Assembly: GCA_015067585.1 (NCBI GenBank)
Contig: SVMC01000018.1
Span: forward strand, 1 to 34,006
Source of the DNA: Oscillospiraceae bacterium
Lineage (GTDB): Bacteria; Bacillota; Clostridia; Oscillospirales; Oscillospiraceae
Reading direction: 5' to 3'
DNA length: 34,006 bases
Positions 23,904 to 32,283 of the stretch are shown here, one piece after another. Position numbers and translations under genes: made by a program. The notes below the pieces were generated by a model that was not told where the DNA came from, did no database searches, and was given only the letters and a program-made list of their open reading frames with translations. Within the stretch, counting starts at the first letter, position 1, and every line of letters starts with the position of its first letter.

Positions 23904-25527
23904 GATATTCCGCTCTACGGTGTTTGTTGCGGTGGTGGTTCTGCTTTGTTCTTTGGGCATTGTGATGGGCGTGCTGTATCGCCACTTCACTCAGGTTCAG
24001 GTGCAGCAGCTCAAGAACGAACTCAGCTTGGCTGTTACCGGTACAGAACAATACAGCAATGCCTTTTTGGAAAATGTGGAGGCGAACCGCTTCCGCATTA
24101 CATGGATCGACACCGATGGCACCGTTCTCTTTGATACCCAAGCGGATCAAACCATCATGGAAAATCACGCAGACCGCGAGGAGATCCGGGAAGCCTTTGA
24201 AACAGGCACAGGCAGTGCCGTACGCACATCCGAAACACTGACGGAGCAAACCCTATACGAAGCACGACAGTTAACGGACGGAACTGTATTGCGCATCTCC
24301 ACCAATCAGGAATCCGCCTGGGCATTGATGATCGGTATGCTGTGGCCGGTGATTTTGATTGCAGCGTTGGCCATCGGACTTTCTGCGCTTCTTGCGCGAA
24401 GGATGGCAAAGAAAATCGTAGAGCCGCTGAACAAACTGGATTTGGAACAACCGCTGAAAAACGATATATACGAAGAAATTTCCCCCTTGCTGCACCGTAT
24501 CCATCGGCAGCATCGGCAGATTGCAGAACAGATGGAAAAACTGCAGCACAAAGCGGATGAATTTCAGCAGATCACCTCCCATATGCAGGAGTGTCTTGTG
24601 CTTCTTGACGGTGAAGGAAACATTCTTAGCATCAACCCCGCAGCAAAGCGTTTGTTTGAAACGGAAGCGGATTGTATCGGCAAAAGTCTTTTTTTGATCG
24701 ACCGGGATCGTGCCATGCACAGAGCGGTCAATGATGCACTGGATCAAGGACGCGGCTACGCAAGGCTGCACAGAAACGGTCGGGATTATCAATTCGACTT
24801 AAGCCGCATTCAATCCGACGGTACGATCATCGGCGTTGTTGTTCTGGCCTTCGATATTACAGAGCGCCTAAACGCCGAACAGGTGCGGCGGGAATTCTCC
24901 GCCAATGTTTCTCACGAATTGAAGACCCCTTTGCAGGGCATTATCGGCAGTGCAGAATTGCTGGAAAGTGGTCTTGCAAAGCCGGAAGATGCGCCTCGGT
25001 TTGTCGGTCATATCCGCAAGGAGGCATCCCGCTTGGTAAGTTTGATTGAAGACATTCTTCGTTTATCTCAGTTAGATGAAGGTGTAAGCCTCCCCGCAGA
25101 AGATGTGGATCTGCTCGCCCTCGCTGAGGAAGTGAAAGCGATTTTGGAAAAGAGCGCAGCAGAGAAAAATGTGAGCATTTCCATTTCCGGCGAAGGGTTT
25201 ACTGTTCAAGGTGTTCGCAGAATGCTGCAAGAGACCCTCTACAATCTCTGCGACAATGCGATCAAGTACAACATTCCCGGCGGCAGGGTTGAAATTTGTG
25301 TTGAAGATAAGAAACTGACCGTCAGCGACACCGGGATCGGCATCCCCGCAGAGCACATGGATCGAATCTTCGAACGGTTCTATCGGGTGGATAAAAGTCA
25401 CTCCAAAGCATCCGGCGGCACCGGCTTGGGTCTTTCCATTGTTAAGCACGCAGTGCAGTATCATAAAGCCAACATAGAACTAAACAGTACGCCGGGAAAG
25501 GGCACATCCATTACCATACAATTTTGA
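23893..25527 (+). CDS. PhoR-type sensor histidine kinase
   Basis: The 544-residue kinase has a first membrane helix (about 7-29), an outer domain of about 110 residues, a second helix (about 142-166), a PAS-like domain (about 215-325, MQECLVLLDGEGNILSINPAAKRLFE), then HisKA with His341 in FSANVSHELKTPLQ. The HATPase domain has Asn455 in LCDNAIKYN, DTGIGIP and GGTGLGLSIVK. It phosphorylates the adjacent regulator. The outer sensor part is larger than in E. coli PhoR. Confidence 0.95.
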   Translation: MTSKIFRSTVFVAVVVLLCSLGIVMGVLYRHFTQVQVQQLKNELSLAVTGTEQYSNAFLENVEANRFRITWIDTDGTVLFDTQADQTIMENHADREEIREAFETGTGSAVRTSETLTEQTLYEARQLTDGTVLRISTNQESAWALMIGMLWPVILIAALAIGLSALLARRMAKKIVEPLNKLDLEQPLKNDIYEEISPLLHRIHRQHRQIAEQMEKLQHKADEFQQITSHMQECLVLLDGEGNILSINPAAKRLFETEADCIGKSLFLIDRDRAMHRAVNDALDQGRGYARLHRNGRDYQFDLSRIQSDGTIIGVVVLAFDITERLNAEQVRREFSANVSHELKTPLQGIIGSAELLESGLAKPEDAPRFVGHIRKEASRLVSLIEDILRLSQLDEGVSLPAEDVDLLALAEEVKAILEKSAAEKNVSISISGEGFTVQGVRRMLQETLYNLCDNAIKYNIPGGRVEICVEDKKLTVSDTGIGIPAEHMDRIFERFYRVDKSHSKASGGTGLGLSIVKHAVQYHKANIELNSTPGKGTSITIQF

Positions 25528-25534
25528 TCAAAGA

Positions 25535-25570
25535 GCGCCGTTGCAGCAAAATGCAACGGCGCCTTTGCGT
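25535..25570 (+). terminator. Terminator after the PhoR-type gene
   Basis: An 11-bp perfect stem GCGCCGTTGCA / TGCAACGGCGC (25535-25545, 25552-25562) closes the pst-pho unit. The following sequence is CTTTGCGTTTT, an interrupted T-run. Confidence 0.8.
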
Positions 25571-25598
25571 TTTACATAGATTTTACAGAGGCTTTGCA
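25571..25598 (+). promoter_or_regulatory. Pho-box-like triple repeat before the Na/Pi cotransporter
   Basis: TTTACA (25571-25576), TTTACA (25582-25587) and TTTGCA (25593-25598) are spaced at exactly 11 bp. More TTTACA words follow at 25613 and 25629. The array lies 80-110 bases before the cotransporter gene, so the gene probably belongs to the same Pho response. Confidence 0.65.
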
Positions 25599-25679
25599 AA
25601 CCCTCTATGGTATTTACAAATACCAAAATTTACAATGTAATCTGTCGAAATAAGAATACTTTCCGTAAAGGAGAAAACT

Positions 25680-27449
25680 ATGACAGCTTACATTTTTAAG
25701 ATCATCACCCTTTTGGGTGGCTTGGCTTTGTTCCTGTTCGGCATGGATGTCATGGGCAAAGCGCTGGAACGGCAGGCAGGTGGTAAGCTGCAAACCATTC
25801 TGTCCAAAATGAGCGGCAAAGTCTGGAAGGGATTCCTGCTGGGTGCAGCTGTTACCGCAGTGATCCAGTCCTCTTCCGCAACCACAGTCATGGTGGTCGG
25901 TTTTGTTAACTCCGGCATCATGACGCTGAATCAGGCGGTCGGTGTCATCATGGGTTCCAATGTCGGCACTACGGTCACCGCATGGATCTTGTCCTTGAGC
26001 GGTCTGGAAGGGGACAGCTTCCTGATCAAGTTCTTCAAGCCCTCTACACTGGCACCCCTGATCGGTATTATCGGCATCGTGCTGTACATGGGCAAATCCG
26101 AAAAGAAGAAGGGCATCGGCACCATCATGCTGGGTTTCCTGGCTTTGATGACCGGCATGGATCTCATGAGCAGCTCCATGTCCTTCCTGAAGGGTGAGGC
26201 ATGGTTCGCAGAACTGATGGTCTCCTTCACCAACCCCATCGTGGGCATTATCTTTGGCGCGGTGCTGACGGCGATCATCCAATCTTCTTCTGCCTCCGTT
26301 GGTATCTTGCAGGGTCTGTGCAGCACCGGCGTGGTCACCTATGGCGCAGCCATTCCCATCATACTGGGTCAGAACATCGGTACTTGTATCACTGCGATCA
26401 TGGGTGCGATTGGTGCAAACCGTAATGCAAAACGCACCGCTATGGTCCATCTGCTGTTCAATGTGGTCGGTGCTGCCATGTTTGCTGTGGTCTTCTATGG
26501 TCTGGGCATGGTGATCGAGTGGGAGTTCCTGAATGACTCCGTTCAGGCATGGGATATCTCCGTGATCCACACCGGCTTTAACCTGATTGCCACCGCTGTT
26601 CTGATTCCCATGAACGGCCTGCTGGTGAAGATGGCCTATCTGCTGGTTCCCGAAGTCAAGGAGCCGGAAAAGACCGAACTGCTGGATGCCCGTCTGCTGG
26701 CTACTCCCGCGGTTGCTGTGCAGCGTGCCCATGAGATCGCAGGTGAGATGGCTGCGGATGCCGCCAAGGCTATGCACCTGTCTATGGGTCTGACCAAAAA
26801 ATTTGAGTCCGGCATTATGGAGCAGGTGATCGAGTTGGAGGACAAGACCGATCGCTACGAAGACGCGCTGAACACTTATCTGGTAAAGCTGTCCGGCATG
26901 AACCTTTCTGTCCATGACAACCGTATTTTGAACACCCTGCTGTATACCGTTTCCGACATCGAGCGGATGGCCGACCATGCCGTGGCTGTAGCCAAAGCCG
27001 CTCAGGAAATCAGCGAGAAGAACATCGAGTTCTCCAAGCAAGCGAAGGGTGAGCTGGCTGTCCTTGAGCAAGCTGTTCTGGATATCGTAGACCGCACGGT
27101 TACAGCTTACGGCAGCTTTGACCGCGAACAGGCTGTCAGAATCGAGCCGCAGGAACAGGTCGTAGATACATTGGTTCGTGAGATCAAGTCCCGCCATGTG
27201 CGCCGCCTGAGAGACGGTCTGTGTACCGTGGAATATGGCTTCGTACTGGAAGACCTGCTGACCGCTTGTGAGCGCACCGCAGACCACTGCTCCAATGTGG
27301 CTGTGGAAATGCTGCAGGTCACAGAGGGCAAACTGGAGGCACACGAATATCTCAACGCACTGAAAGCCGGTGAACTGCATGAGTCTGCTGCTTTTTCAGA
27401 ACAGTTCGCCCAGTATAAGGCCCAGTACGCCTTCCCTGAAGAAAGCTAA
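25680..27449 (+). CDS. Na+/phosphate cotransporter with PhoU-like C-terminal domain
   Basis: The 589-residue protein has the two inverted Na/Pi-cotransport repeats, each with a QSSSA motif (VIQSSSATTVMVVGF and IIQSSSASVGILQGL), in an eight-to-nine-helix N-terminal part (about 1-320). The cytoplasmic C-terminus (about 340-560) is PhoU-like, with YTVSDIERMADHAVAVA and LTACERTADHCSNVAVEM. It belongs to the NptA/YjbB-type family that moves phosphate with sodium. Start is fixed by AAAGGAGAAAACT. It forms its own unit with a strong terminator. Confidence 0.94.
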   Translation: MTAYIFKIITLLGGLALFLFGMDVMGKALERQAGGKLQTILSKMSGKVWKGFLLGAAVTAVIQSSSATTVMVVGFVNSGIMTLNQAVGVIMGSNVGTTVTAWILSLSGLEGDSFLIKFFKPSTLAPLIGIIGIVLYMGKSEKKKGIGTIMLGFLALMTGMDLMSSSMSFLKGEAWFAELMVSFTNPIVGIIFGAVLTAIIQSSSASVGILQGLCSTGVVTYGAAIPIILGQNIGTCITAIMGAIGANRNAKRTAMVHLLFNVVGAAMFAVVFYGLGMVIEWEFLNDSVQAWDISVIHTGFNLIATAVLIPMNGLLVKMAYLLVPEVKEPEKTELLDARLLATPAVAVQRAHEIAGEMAADAAKAMHLSMGLTKKFESGIMEQVIELEDKTDRYEDALNTYLVKLSGMNLSVHDNRILNTLLYTVSDIERMADHAVAVAKAAQEISEKNIEFSKQAKGELAVLEQAVLDIVDRTVTAYGSFDREQAVRIEPQEQVVDTLVREIKSRHVRRLRDGLCTVEYGFVLEDLLTACERTADHCSNVAVEMLQVTEGKLEAHEYLNALKAGELHESAAFSEQFAQYKAQYAFPEES

Positions 27450-27464
27450 AAAAATGATATGCAC

Positions 27465-27498
27465 AAACCCCAGTTTTGCCGGAACAAAACTGGGGTTT
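27465..27498. terminator. Terminator after the Na/Pi cotransporter
   Basis: A perfect 14-bp stem AAACCCCAGTTTTG / CAAAACTGGGGTTT with loop CCGGAA. The arms begin and end in A/T runs, so it can stop transcription on either strand, including from the convergent gene at 27540. Confidence 0.88.
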
Positions 27499-27539
27499 CG
27501 CAACACGCTGCAAAGCTATACAAATGGCACTTCCAATGA

Positions 27540-28226
27540 TTATACCGTAAAATTCTTTTCGATAAAGCCTTTGGCCCGATATCCTAAGGAAAAGTAAGTA
27601 TCCCCCGCCCTTAATTCCGCGATCAGGCGGTTTCCTTCCTCGCGTTTTGACAGTGTGATTTCATCCTGCCGGAACGCATAGCAGCCTAAATCCCTTTCTC
27701 CGTGAAGGAATCCCCGCATGAGATCCGTCGTGATTCGCAGTTCTTCGCCAACCACAAAAATGCACACATCGTGATTTTTGAATGTTTTGTCGGATGCGTC
27801 AAAGCACTTGGTCACGATATACGGCTCCTGCAACCCATAATACTCCCGCAAATGACTGCAGGCTTTTGAGAAGATCTCTTTTTTCATTCGGGGCAGATCG
27901 TATGAGCCGGCTTTTTTCCATAAAGGTTTTGTCAACTTAACCGCTAAAAAACCGCTGACGATCAGCACGATAAGCCCGAGCATCACCTTGCCTATAAGAA
28001 CGAGATTACCCAATAACCAACCACTTGGTTTCGGAATTAAGGTGATCAGACAGCATCCTGCGATTGCGCAAGAGAAGAACGCAATGATCAAAATTATTGT
28101 GCTGATGCTCTCCCACCGTCTCATTTTCCGGGCAGTGCGTTTTTCGTCAGCGATCAAGGCTTTGTATTGCTCTTTTAATGCACTGTTAAAATTCTTGTTT
28201 GTATTTTTGTACCTGAAATACCGCAT
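27540..28226 (-). CDS. Membrane protein of unknown function, 228 residues
   Basis: The protein opens with a charged segment (MRYFRYKNTNKNFNS) and has two membrane helices at about 42-65 and 76-100, followed by a soluble C-terminal domain of about 125 residues with YIVTKCFDASDKTFKNHDVCIFVVGEELRITTDLM. I do not recognise a family. I chose the ATG after GGTGACAGCA; four more codons are open upstream. It lies 23 bases after the gene at 28250 and probably shares its transcript. Confidence 0.75.
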   Translation of the reverse strand: MRYFRYKNTNKNFNSALKEQYKALIADEKRTARKMRRWESISTIILIIAFFSCAIAGCCLITLIPKPSGWLLGNLVLIGKVMLGLIVLIVSGFLAVKLTKPLWKKAGSYDLPRMKKEIFSKACSHLREYYGLQEPYIVTKCFDASDKTFKNHDVCIFVVGEELRITTDLMRGFLHGERDLGCYAFRQDEITLSKREEGNRLIAELRAGDTYFSLGYRAKGFIEKNFTV

Positions 28227-28249
28227 TGCTGTCACCATTTGAAATAGAG

Positions 28250-28663
28250 TTAGGCCGGAACTCCGCCTTCACTGAGGAACAGAAAAACAAATGTCGATCC
28301 CATAAGCAGAAACAAGATACCAAAAACCCATTCCTTTGTGCCTTTGAATTTATAAGGATAGGCATGCCACGGGAACCATTTGATGTAAATCATCCTCGCT
28401 TTGGGAAGAAGGCGGCGTTTGGAATGCGCGCCCTCATTGGAATAGCGATACATTCTTCCTCTCACAGTGTAGGTATAGGCGTATCGTGTATAAACCCGGA
28501 TCAGGCTCCCATATTTGTCCCGTATATTCCGGGAAACATTCGCCTTTGATAAGGTGCCGATGGTTTCGGCGCAGAATCTGGGAAAAAGTCCAAGAATGCC
28601 GATCATGACATTCCACAGGCCGATTACGATCAGTATGGTCGAAACGGTAATAAAAAAGGTCAT
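28250..28663 (-). CDS. Small membrane protein of unknown function, with a remnant relative at 18.7 kb
   Basis: The 137-residue protein has a membrane helix near the N-terminus (MTFFITVSTILIVIGLWNV) and one near the C-terminus (WVFGILFLLMGSTFVFLFL), with a soluble middle part containing RYAYTYTVRGRMYRYSNEG, similar in layout to DUF3592-type proteins; this is only a resemblance. The start is the ATG ten bases after AAAGGA; an earlier GTG is too close to it. The C-terminus is nearly repeated at 18680-18835. Confidence 0.75.
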   Translation of the reverse strand: MTFFITVSTILIVIGLWNVMIGILGLFPRFCAETIGTLSKANVSRNIRDKYGSLIRVYTRYAYTYTVRGRMYRYSNEGAHSKRRLLPKARMIYIKWFPWHAYPYKFKGTKEWVFGILFLLMGSTFVFLFLSEGGVPA

Positions 28664-28745
28664 ATCTCTCACATCCTTTGAATTCGCGGACTTGGTAAGA
28701 ATACAGCTCTATCCGCAGCAAAGTATTTTGCTGTTTTAAATCAAC

Positions 28746-28778
28746 ACCTGACCATGGCAAGCTGCCGCGGTCAGGTGC
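28746..28778. repeat. Hairpin CACCTGACC / GGTCAGGTG
   Basis: An inverted repeat of nine bases plus an inner TGGCA/TGCC stem lies after the dehydrogenase gene, with no U-run on the minus strand. The left arm shares 17 of 18 bases with the terminator at 18857. It may be the weak terminator of the dehydrogenase gene. Confidence 0.5.
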
Positions 28779-28785
28779 ATTTGTA

Positions 28786-30153
28786 TTATCTGCCGATGAT
28801 ATCCCTTGCCACATGAACGCCGCTTGCGGAGGCATGGGACAGGGAATGGGTGATGCCGCTGCCGTCACCGATGATATAAAGACCGGGGTAGCAGCTTTCC
28901 AGACGCTCGTTCACTTCCACTTCCATATTGTAGAACTTGACTTCCACGCCATAGAGCAGGGTATCGTTATTGGCGGTACCGGGTGCCACCTTGTCCAGCG
29001 CATAGATCATCTCGATGATGCTGTCAAGAATGCGCATGGGCAGCACCAGACTCAGATCTCCCGGGGTGGCCTGCAATGTGGGGGTGATAAAGGCATCCTT
29101 CATGCGGTCATGGGTGGAGCGGCGTCCACGGATCAGATCGCCGAAGCGCTGCACGATCACACCGCCGCCCAGCATATTACTCAGCCGGGCGATGGACTCG
29201 CCGTAGCCGTTGGAATCCTTGAAGGGTTCGGAGAAATGCTTGGATACCAGCAGGGCAAAGTTGGTGTTCTCTGTCTGCATGGCGGGATCCTCGTAGCTGT
29301 GTCCGTTCACAGTGATGATGCCGTTGGTATTCTCGTTGACCACCGCGCCTCTGGGGTTCATGCAGAAGGTGCGGACTTTATCGCCGTAGGTCTCCGTGCG
29401 GTAGACGATCTTGCTCTCGTACAGCTCGTCGGTCAGATGGGCAAAGACCGTGGCAGGCAGCTCCACACGAACACCAATGTCCACACGGTTGGACTTGGTG
29501 GGGATACGCAGCTCCTTACAGACCTTTTCCATCCACTTGCTGCCGATGCGTCCAACGGAAACCACGCACTTTTCGCAGGTATAGGTGCCATCCTTGGTTC
29601 TGACTTCATAGCCGCCATCGATGATCTCCACCGTTTCAACCATGGTGTCAAAGAAGAATTCCACCTTGTCCTTCAGATGGGCATGGAGATTCTCTAAAAC
29701 CACATAGTTGATATCCGTACCCAGATGGCGCACGGAAGCATCTAAAAGATGCAGGTCGTTCTGGATGCACAGGGTCTTGAACTTCGTGCCCGCAGTAGTA
29801 TACAGCTTACAGCCTGCACCGCCGAAGCGCATATTGATCTCGTCCACATAGTGCATCAGATCCATGGCCTGCTTCTTGCCGATGTACTCATACAAGGTGC
29901 CGCCGAAATCGTTGGTAATATTATATTTGCCGTCGGAGAACGCACCGGCACCGCCAAAACCGCTCATGATGGAGCAGCTTTTGCAGCCGATACAGGTCTT
30001 GACCTTATCTCCGTCAATGGGGCACTTACGCTTGTCCAGCGCGTGGCCTGCCTCAAACACAGCCACCTTCAGCTCCGGCCTGTGCTGCATCAGCTCATAA
30101 GCCGCAAAAATCCCCCCGGGACCGGCACCAATGATGATCACATCGTAATTCAT
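28786..30153 (-). CDS. FAD-dependent dehydrogenase / flavoprotein
   Basis: The 455-residue protein begins MNYDVIIIGAGPGGIFAAYEL, a Rossmann FAD-binding motif (GAGPGG, 9-14). It also has a four-cysteine segment (CPIDGDKVKTCIGCKSC), SVGRIGSKWME, and a C-terminal GLYIIGDGSGITHSLSHASASG that closes the FAD site. This layout is that of the large 'NAD(FAD)-utilising dehydrogenase' group related to HI0933/YhiN-type flavoproteins; substrate unknown. The start is the ATG after GGGAGGAGATCGA. Upstream frame extension has no ribosome site. Confidence 0.88.
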   Translation of the reverse strand: MNYDVIIIGAGPGGIFAAYELMQHRPELKVAVFEAGHALDKRKCPIDGDKVKTCIGCKSCSIMSGFGGAGAFSDGKYNITNDFGGTLYEYIGKKQAMDLMHYVDEINMRFGGAGCKLYTTAGTKFKTLCIQNDLHLLDASVRHLGTDINYVVLENLHAHLKDKVEFFFDTMVETVEIIDGGYEVRTKDGTYTCEKCVVSVGRIGSKWMEKVCKELRIPTKSNRVDIGVRVELPATVFAHLTDELYESKIVYRTETYGDKVRTFCMNPRGAVVNENTNGIITVNGHSYEDPAMQTENTNFALLVSKHFSEPFKDSNGYGESIARLSNMLGGGVIVQRFGDLIRGRRSTHDRMKDAFITPTLQATPGDLSLVLPMRILDSIIEMIYALDKVAPGTANNDTLLYGVEVKFYNMEVEVNERLESCYPGLYIIGDGSGITHSLSHASASGVHVARDIIGR

Positions 30154-30186
30154 TCGATCTCCTCCCAACATGAAAGCGCAAAATCC

Positions 30187-30200
30187 GTACAAATTTGTAC
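30187..30200. promoter_or_regulatory. Perfect palindrome GTACAAATTTGTAC
   Basis: A 14-bp perfect palindrome lies about 35 bases before the dehydrogenase start and just after its predicted -10. It is at an ideal operator position for a dimeric repressor. The regulator is not known. Confidence 0.6.
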
Positions 30201-30210
30201 TTACAAAAGC

Positions 30211-30239
30211 ATGATAACACAGCCACCATGAAAAGTAAA
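30211..30239 (-). promoter_or_regulatory. Promoter for the FAD dehydrogenase gene
   Basis: On the minus strand TTTACT (30234-30239), 17 bases and TATCAT (30211-30216) place the transcript start near 30204, at the edge of the palindrome at 30187-30200. Confidence 0.6.
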
Positions 30240-30304
30240 CGGTATAAATTTTCACGCCGCGCTCTTCCCACCCGCAACTTGCAGTAGAAAAAGCCGCAGG
30301 TCTG

Positions 30305-30313
30305 TGGTATACT
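30305..30313 (+). promoter_or_regulatory. Extended -10 promoter for the phosphatase gene
   Basis: TGGTATACT is an extended -10 element 28 bases before the ATG. No clear -35 is seen. Confidence 0.45.
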
Positions 30314-30341
30314 CTTTCCATCAAACAGAAGGAGAAATCCC

Positions 30342-30797
30342 ATGATCAAAGTGTTATTTGTCTGTCACGGCAACATTTGCCGCAGCCCGATGGCTGAGTT
30401 TGTGATGAAGCATTTGGTGAAGGAGGCCGGCCTGTCCGGGCGGTTTGAGATCGCTTCCGCTGCCACCAGTACGGAGGAACTGGGCAATCCCGTCTATCCT
30501 CCGGCACGCAGAAAGCTTTTGGAGCATGGCATCCGCTGCGACGGCAAGCGGGCACGCCAGCTTACCCGGGCGGATTATCAGAAATATGATGTGCTCATCG
30601 GCATGGACCATGCCAACATCCGCAATATGCACCGCATCTGCGGCGGCGACCCGGAGGGCAAGATCCATATGCTGTTGGATTACACCGACCGTCCCGGCAG
30701 CGTGGCCGACCCCTGGTACACCGATGACTTTGACGCCACATGGCGGGATGCCATGGAGGGCTGCACCGGTCTTCTCAAAGCCTTACTGGAGCGCTGA
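30342..30797 (+). CDS. Low-molecular-weight protein tyrosine phosphatase
   Basis: The 151-residue enzyme has the P-loop VCHGNICRS at 7-15 (nucleophile Cys8, Arg14) and the general-acid Asp123 in ADPWYTDDF near the C-terminus, the defining features of the family. It removes phosphate from tyrosine residues and, in some bacteria, from protein arginine (YwlE-type). Length is normal. An AGAAGGAGAAATCCC leader precedes the ATG. It is convergent with the SDR gene, with only three bases between stops. Confidence 0.94.
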   Translation: MIKVLFVCHGNICRSPMAEFVMKHLVKEAGLSGRFEIASAATSTEELGNPVYPPARRKLLEHGIRCDGKRARQLTRADYQKYDVLIGMDHANIRNMHRICGGDPEGKIHMLLDYTDRPGSVADPWYTDDFDATWRDAMEGCTGLLKALLER

Positions 30798-30800
30798 TGC

Positions 30801-31502
30801 TCAGGTGATCACCATGCCGCCGTTCACCGGCAGCACCTGACCTGTGACAAATTTCGCCTCCGCCAGATACACCATGGCCTTTGCCACATCCTGCGCTGTA
30901 CCGCTGCAGCCGAGGGGGGTTGCCTCGTGCAGCTCTTTGAGGGTATCTTCCGTGAGGTTGCCGGTCATGTCCGTGGTGATGAGGCCGGGGGACACCGCGT
31001 TGACCCGGATGTTGGAAGGCCCCAATTCCTGTGCAAGAGCCTTGGTCATGGCAAGGATGGCACCCTTGGTAGCGGAATACCCCACCTCGCAGCTGGCTCC
31101 CACCTGCCCCCACATGGAGGCCACGGTGATGATGCAGCCGGACTGCCGACGGATCATCCCCGGCAGGGCAGCGCAGATGCAGCGGTAGGTGCCGTGGACA
31201 TTGACCTCAAACAGGCGATGCCACTGCTCCTCCCCGATGTGGGTGATCAGGCCCTGATGGGCAATGCCCGCATTGCAGATGAGCACATCCACATCACCCA
31301 GCTTTGAGAATGCCTGCGCCACCTCGTCAGGCTTTGCCACATCGCAGCAGATCGCCTCCGCGCCGGTTTCTTCTGCCAGTGCCATAGCTTTTTCACGGCT
31401 TTGGGCATAGAGAAAGCTGACATGATCTCCGCGCTCGCAGAATTCCCGCACCGCCGCGGCACCAATGCCCCGGCTGCCCCCTGTGATCACCACATTTGCC
31501 AT
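30801..31502 (-). CDS. Short-chain dehydrogenase/reductase (FabG-like)
   Basis: The 233-residue enzyme has the nucleotide motif TGGSRGIG (7-14), NAG (77-79), catalytic Ser129 in VASMWG, Tyr142 and Lys146 in YSATK, and Asn101. The VNAVSPGLITTDMTG and GQVLPVNGGM segments are FabG-like, so 3-oxoacyl-ACP reductase is possible, but no other fatty-acid gene is nearby and substrate cannot be fixed. A GGAGGACAAAAG leader precedes the ATG. Confidence 0.88.
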   Translation of the reverse strand: MANVVITGGSRGIGAAAVREFCERGDHVSFLYAQSREKAMALAEETGAEAICCDVAKPDEVAQAFSKLGDVDVLICNAGIAHQGLITHIGEEQWHRLFEVNVHGTYRCICAALPGMIRRQSGCIITVASMWGQVGASCEVGYSATKGAILAMTKALAQELGPSNIRVNAVSPGLITTDMTGNLTEDTLKELHEATPLGCSGTAQDVAKAMVYLAEAKFVTGQVLPVNGGMVIT

Positions 31503-31532
31503 CTTTTGTCCTCCGATCTTCTCTATACAAAC

Positions 31533-31670
31533 AAGCTGCTGCAGGGTGCGCCCGCAGCAGCTTCAGCATGTCGAAAAAGTCTTTTCGACATGCTGTGCGG
31601 TTTTTAGAACTTTGGGAAAAGTTCTAAAAACCTGTTTGATTGAACGCGAAGGGGGCTTTTTGCCCCCTTC
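31533..31670. repeat. Array of four tandem hairpins
   Basis: Four perfect inverted repeats follow one another: AAGCTGCTGC/GCAGCAGCTT (31533-31563), AGCATGTCGAAAA/TTTTCGACATGCT (31565-31594), GGTTTTTAGAACTTT/AAAGTTCTAAAAACC (31599-31632) and GAAGGGGGC/GCCCCCTTC (31648-31670). Stems are 9 to 15 bp with loops of 4 to 11. No ORF is present. The array lies upstream of the SDR gene, between it and the S1-domain gene. Confidence 0.85.
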
Positions 31671-31729
31671 ACTCTTCCCCCGCTGCTCAGTCGCGGAAGC
31701 CTATATTATCATTTTTTGACAATCTCAAA

Positions 31730-31755
31730 CTGCTGTGGGGTATGCCCCACAGCAG
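31730..31755. terminator. Hairpin after the S1-domain gene
   Basis: CTGCTGTGGGG (31730-31740) pairs with CCCCACAGCAG (31745-31755), 11 bp around TATG, about 22 bases after the S1-domain gene stop. On the minus strand it is followed by TTTGAG, on the plus by CTTTTCC, so it is a modest terminator. Confidence 0.7.
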
Positions 31756-31776
31756 CTTTTCCTTATCGTTATCGTC

Positions 31777-32244
31777 TTATCGTCTGCGGCTTTTGGTCTT
31801 CCGCTCATACTGGCGGCAGCCGGCAATCTTGCTGTCAGATTCCGACATAAAAGCCTTCAGCTTATCCTCAAAGGCACGGTCACCGCTGGTCTGCAGAACC
31901 TCTCCCATGGGCATCGCGGATGCTCTGGGCGCAGGCTTCGGTGCGCTCTGCGGACGGCTCTGGGGCCTTGCGGCCGCCTGCGGTCTGCCATTTCCCTGAC
32001 TCTGGGGGCGGGGCTGCGCCCGCTTGATGGAAAGATTGATCCTTCCCGCGGGATCAATGGACAGGATCTGCACCTTCACATCCTGACCCTCCGTCAGAAA
32101 CTCGCGCACTTCGCTGACATAGCTGTACGCGATCTCCGAAATATGTACCAGACCGCTCTTGCCCTCCGGCAGCGCAATAAATGCGCCGAATTTTGTGATG
32201 GTTTTTACTTTTCCCTCCAGGATCGCACCAACTGTGAACTCCAT
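31777..32244 (-). CDS. S1 RNA-binding domain protein (YabR-like)
   Basis: The 155-residue protein has an N-terminal S1 domain (about 1-75, FTVGAILEGKVKTITKFGAF and SGLVHISEIA) and then a Pro/Gln/Arg-rich linker and a basic end. Its place directly after divIC matches yabR of Bacillus. It probably binds RNA, perhaps on ribosomes; the precise role is not known. It shares the operon with divIC, yabQ and yabP; the 39-base gap holds its ribosome site (GAGAGGAAAATGGCGCGTAT). Confidence 0.9.
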   Translation of the reverse strand: MEFTVGAILEGKVKTITKFGAFIALPEGKSGLVHISEIAYSYVSEVREFLTEGQDVKVQILSIDPAGRINLSIKRAQPRPQSQGNGRPQAAARPQSRPQSAPKPAPRASAMPMGEVLQTSGDRAFEDKLKAFMSESDSKIAGCRQYERKTKSRRR

Positions 32245-32283
32245 ATACGCGCCATTTTCCTCTCTTGGATTTATAACATCCGG

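Noticed and set aside
25614-27380. 588-codon minus-strand frame opposite the Na/Pi cotransporter
   Set aside because: Nearly full-length antisense shadow. Its His/Gln/Asp-rich sequence resembles no family, while the plus strand has clear motifs and a ribosome site.
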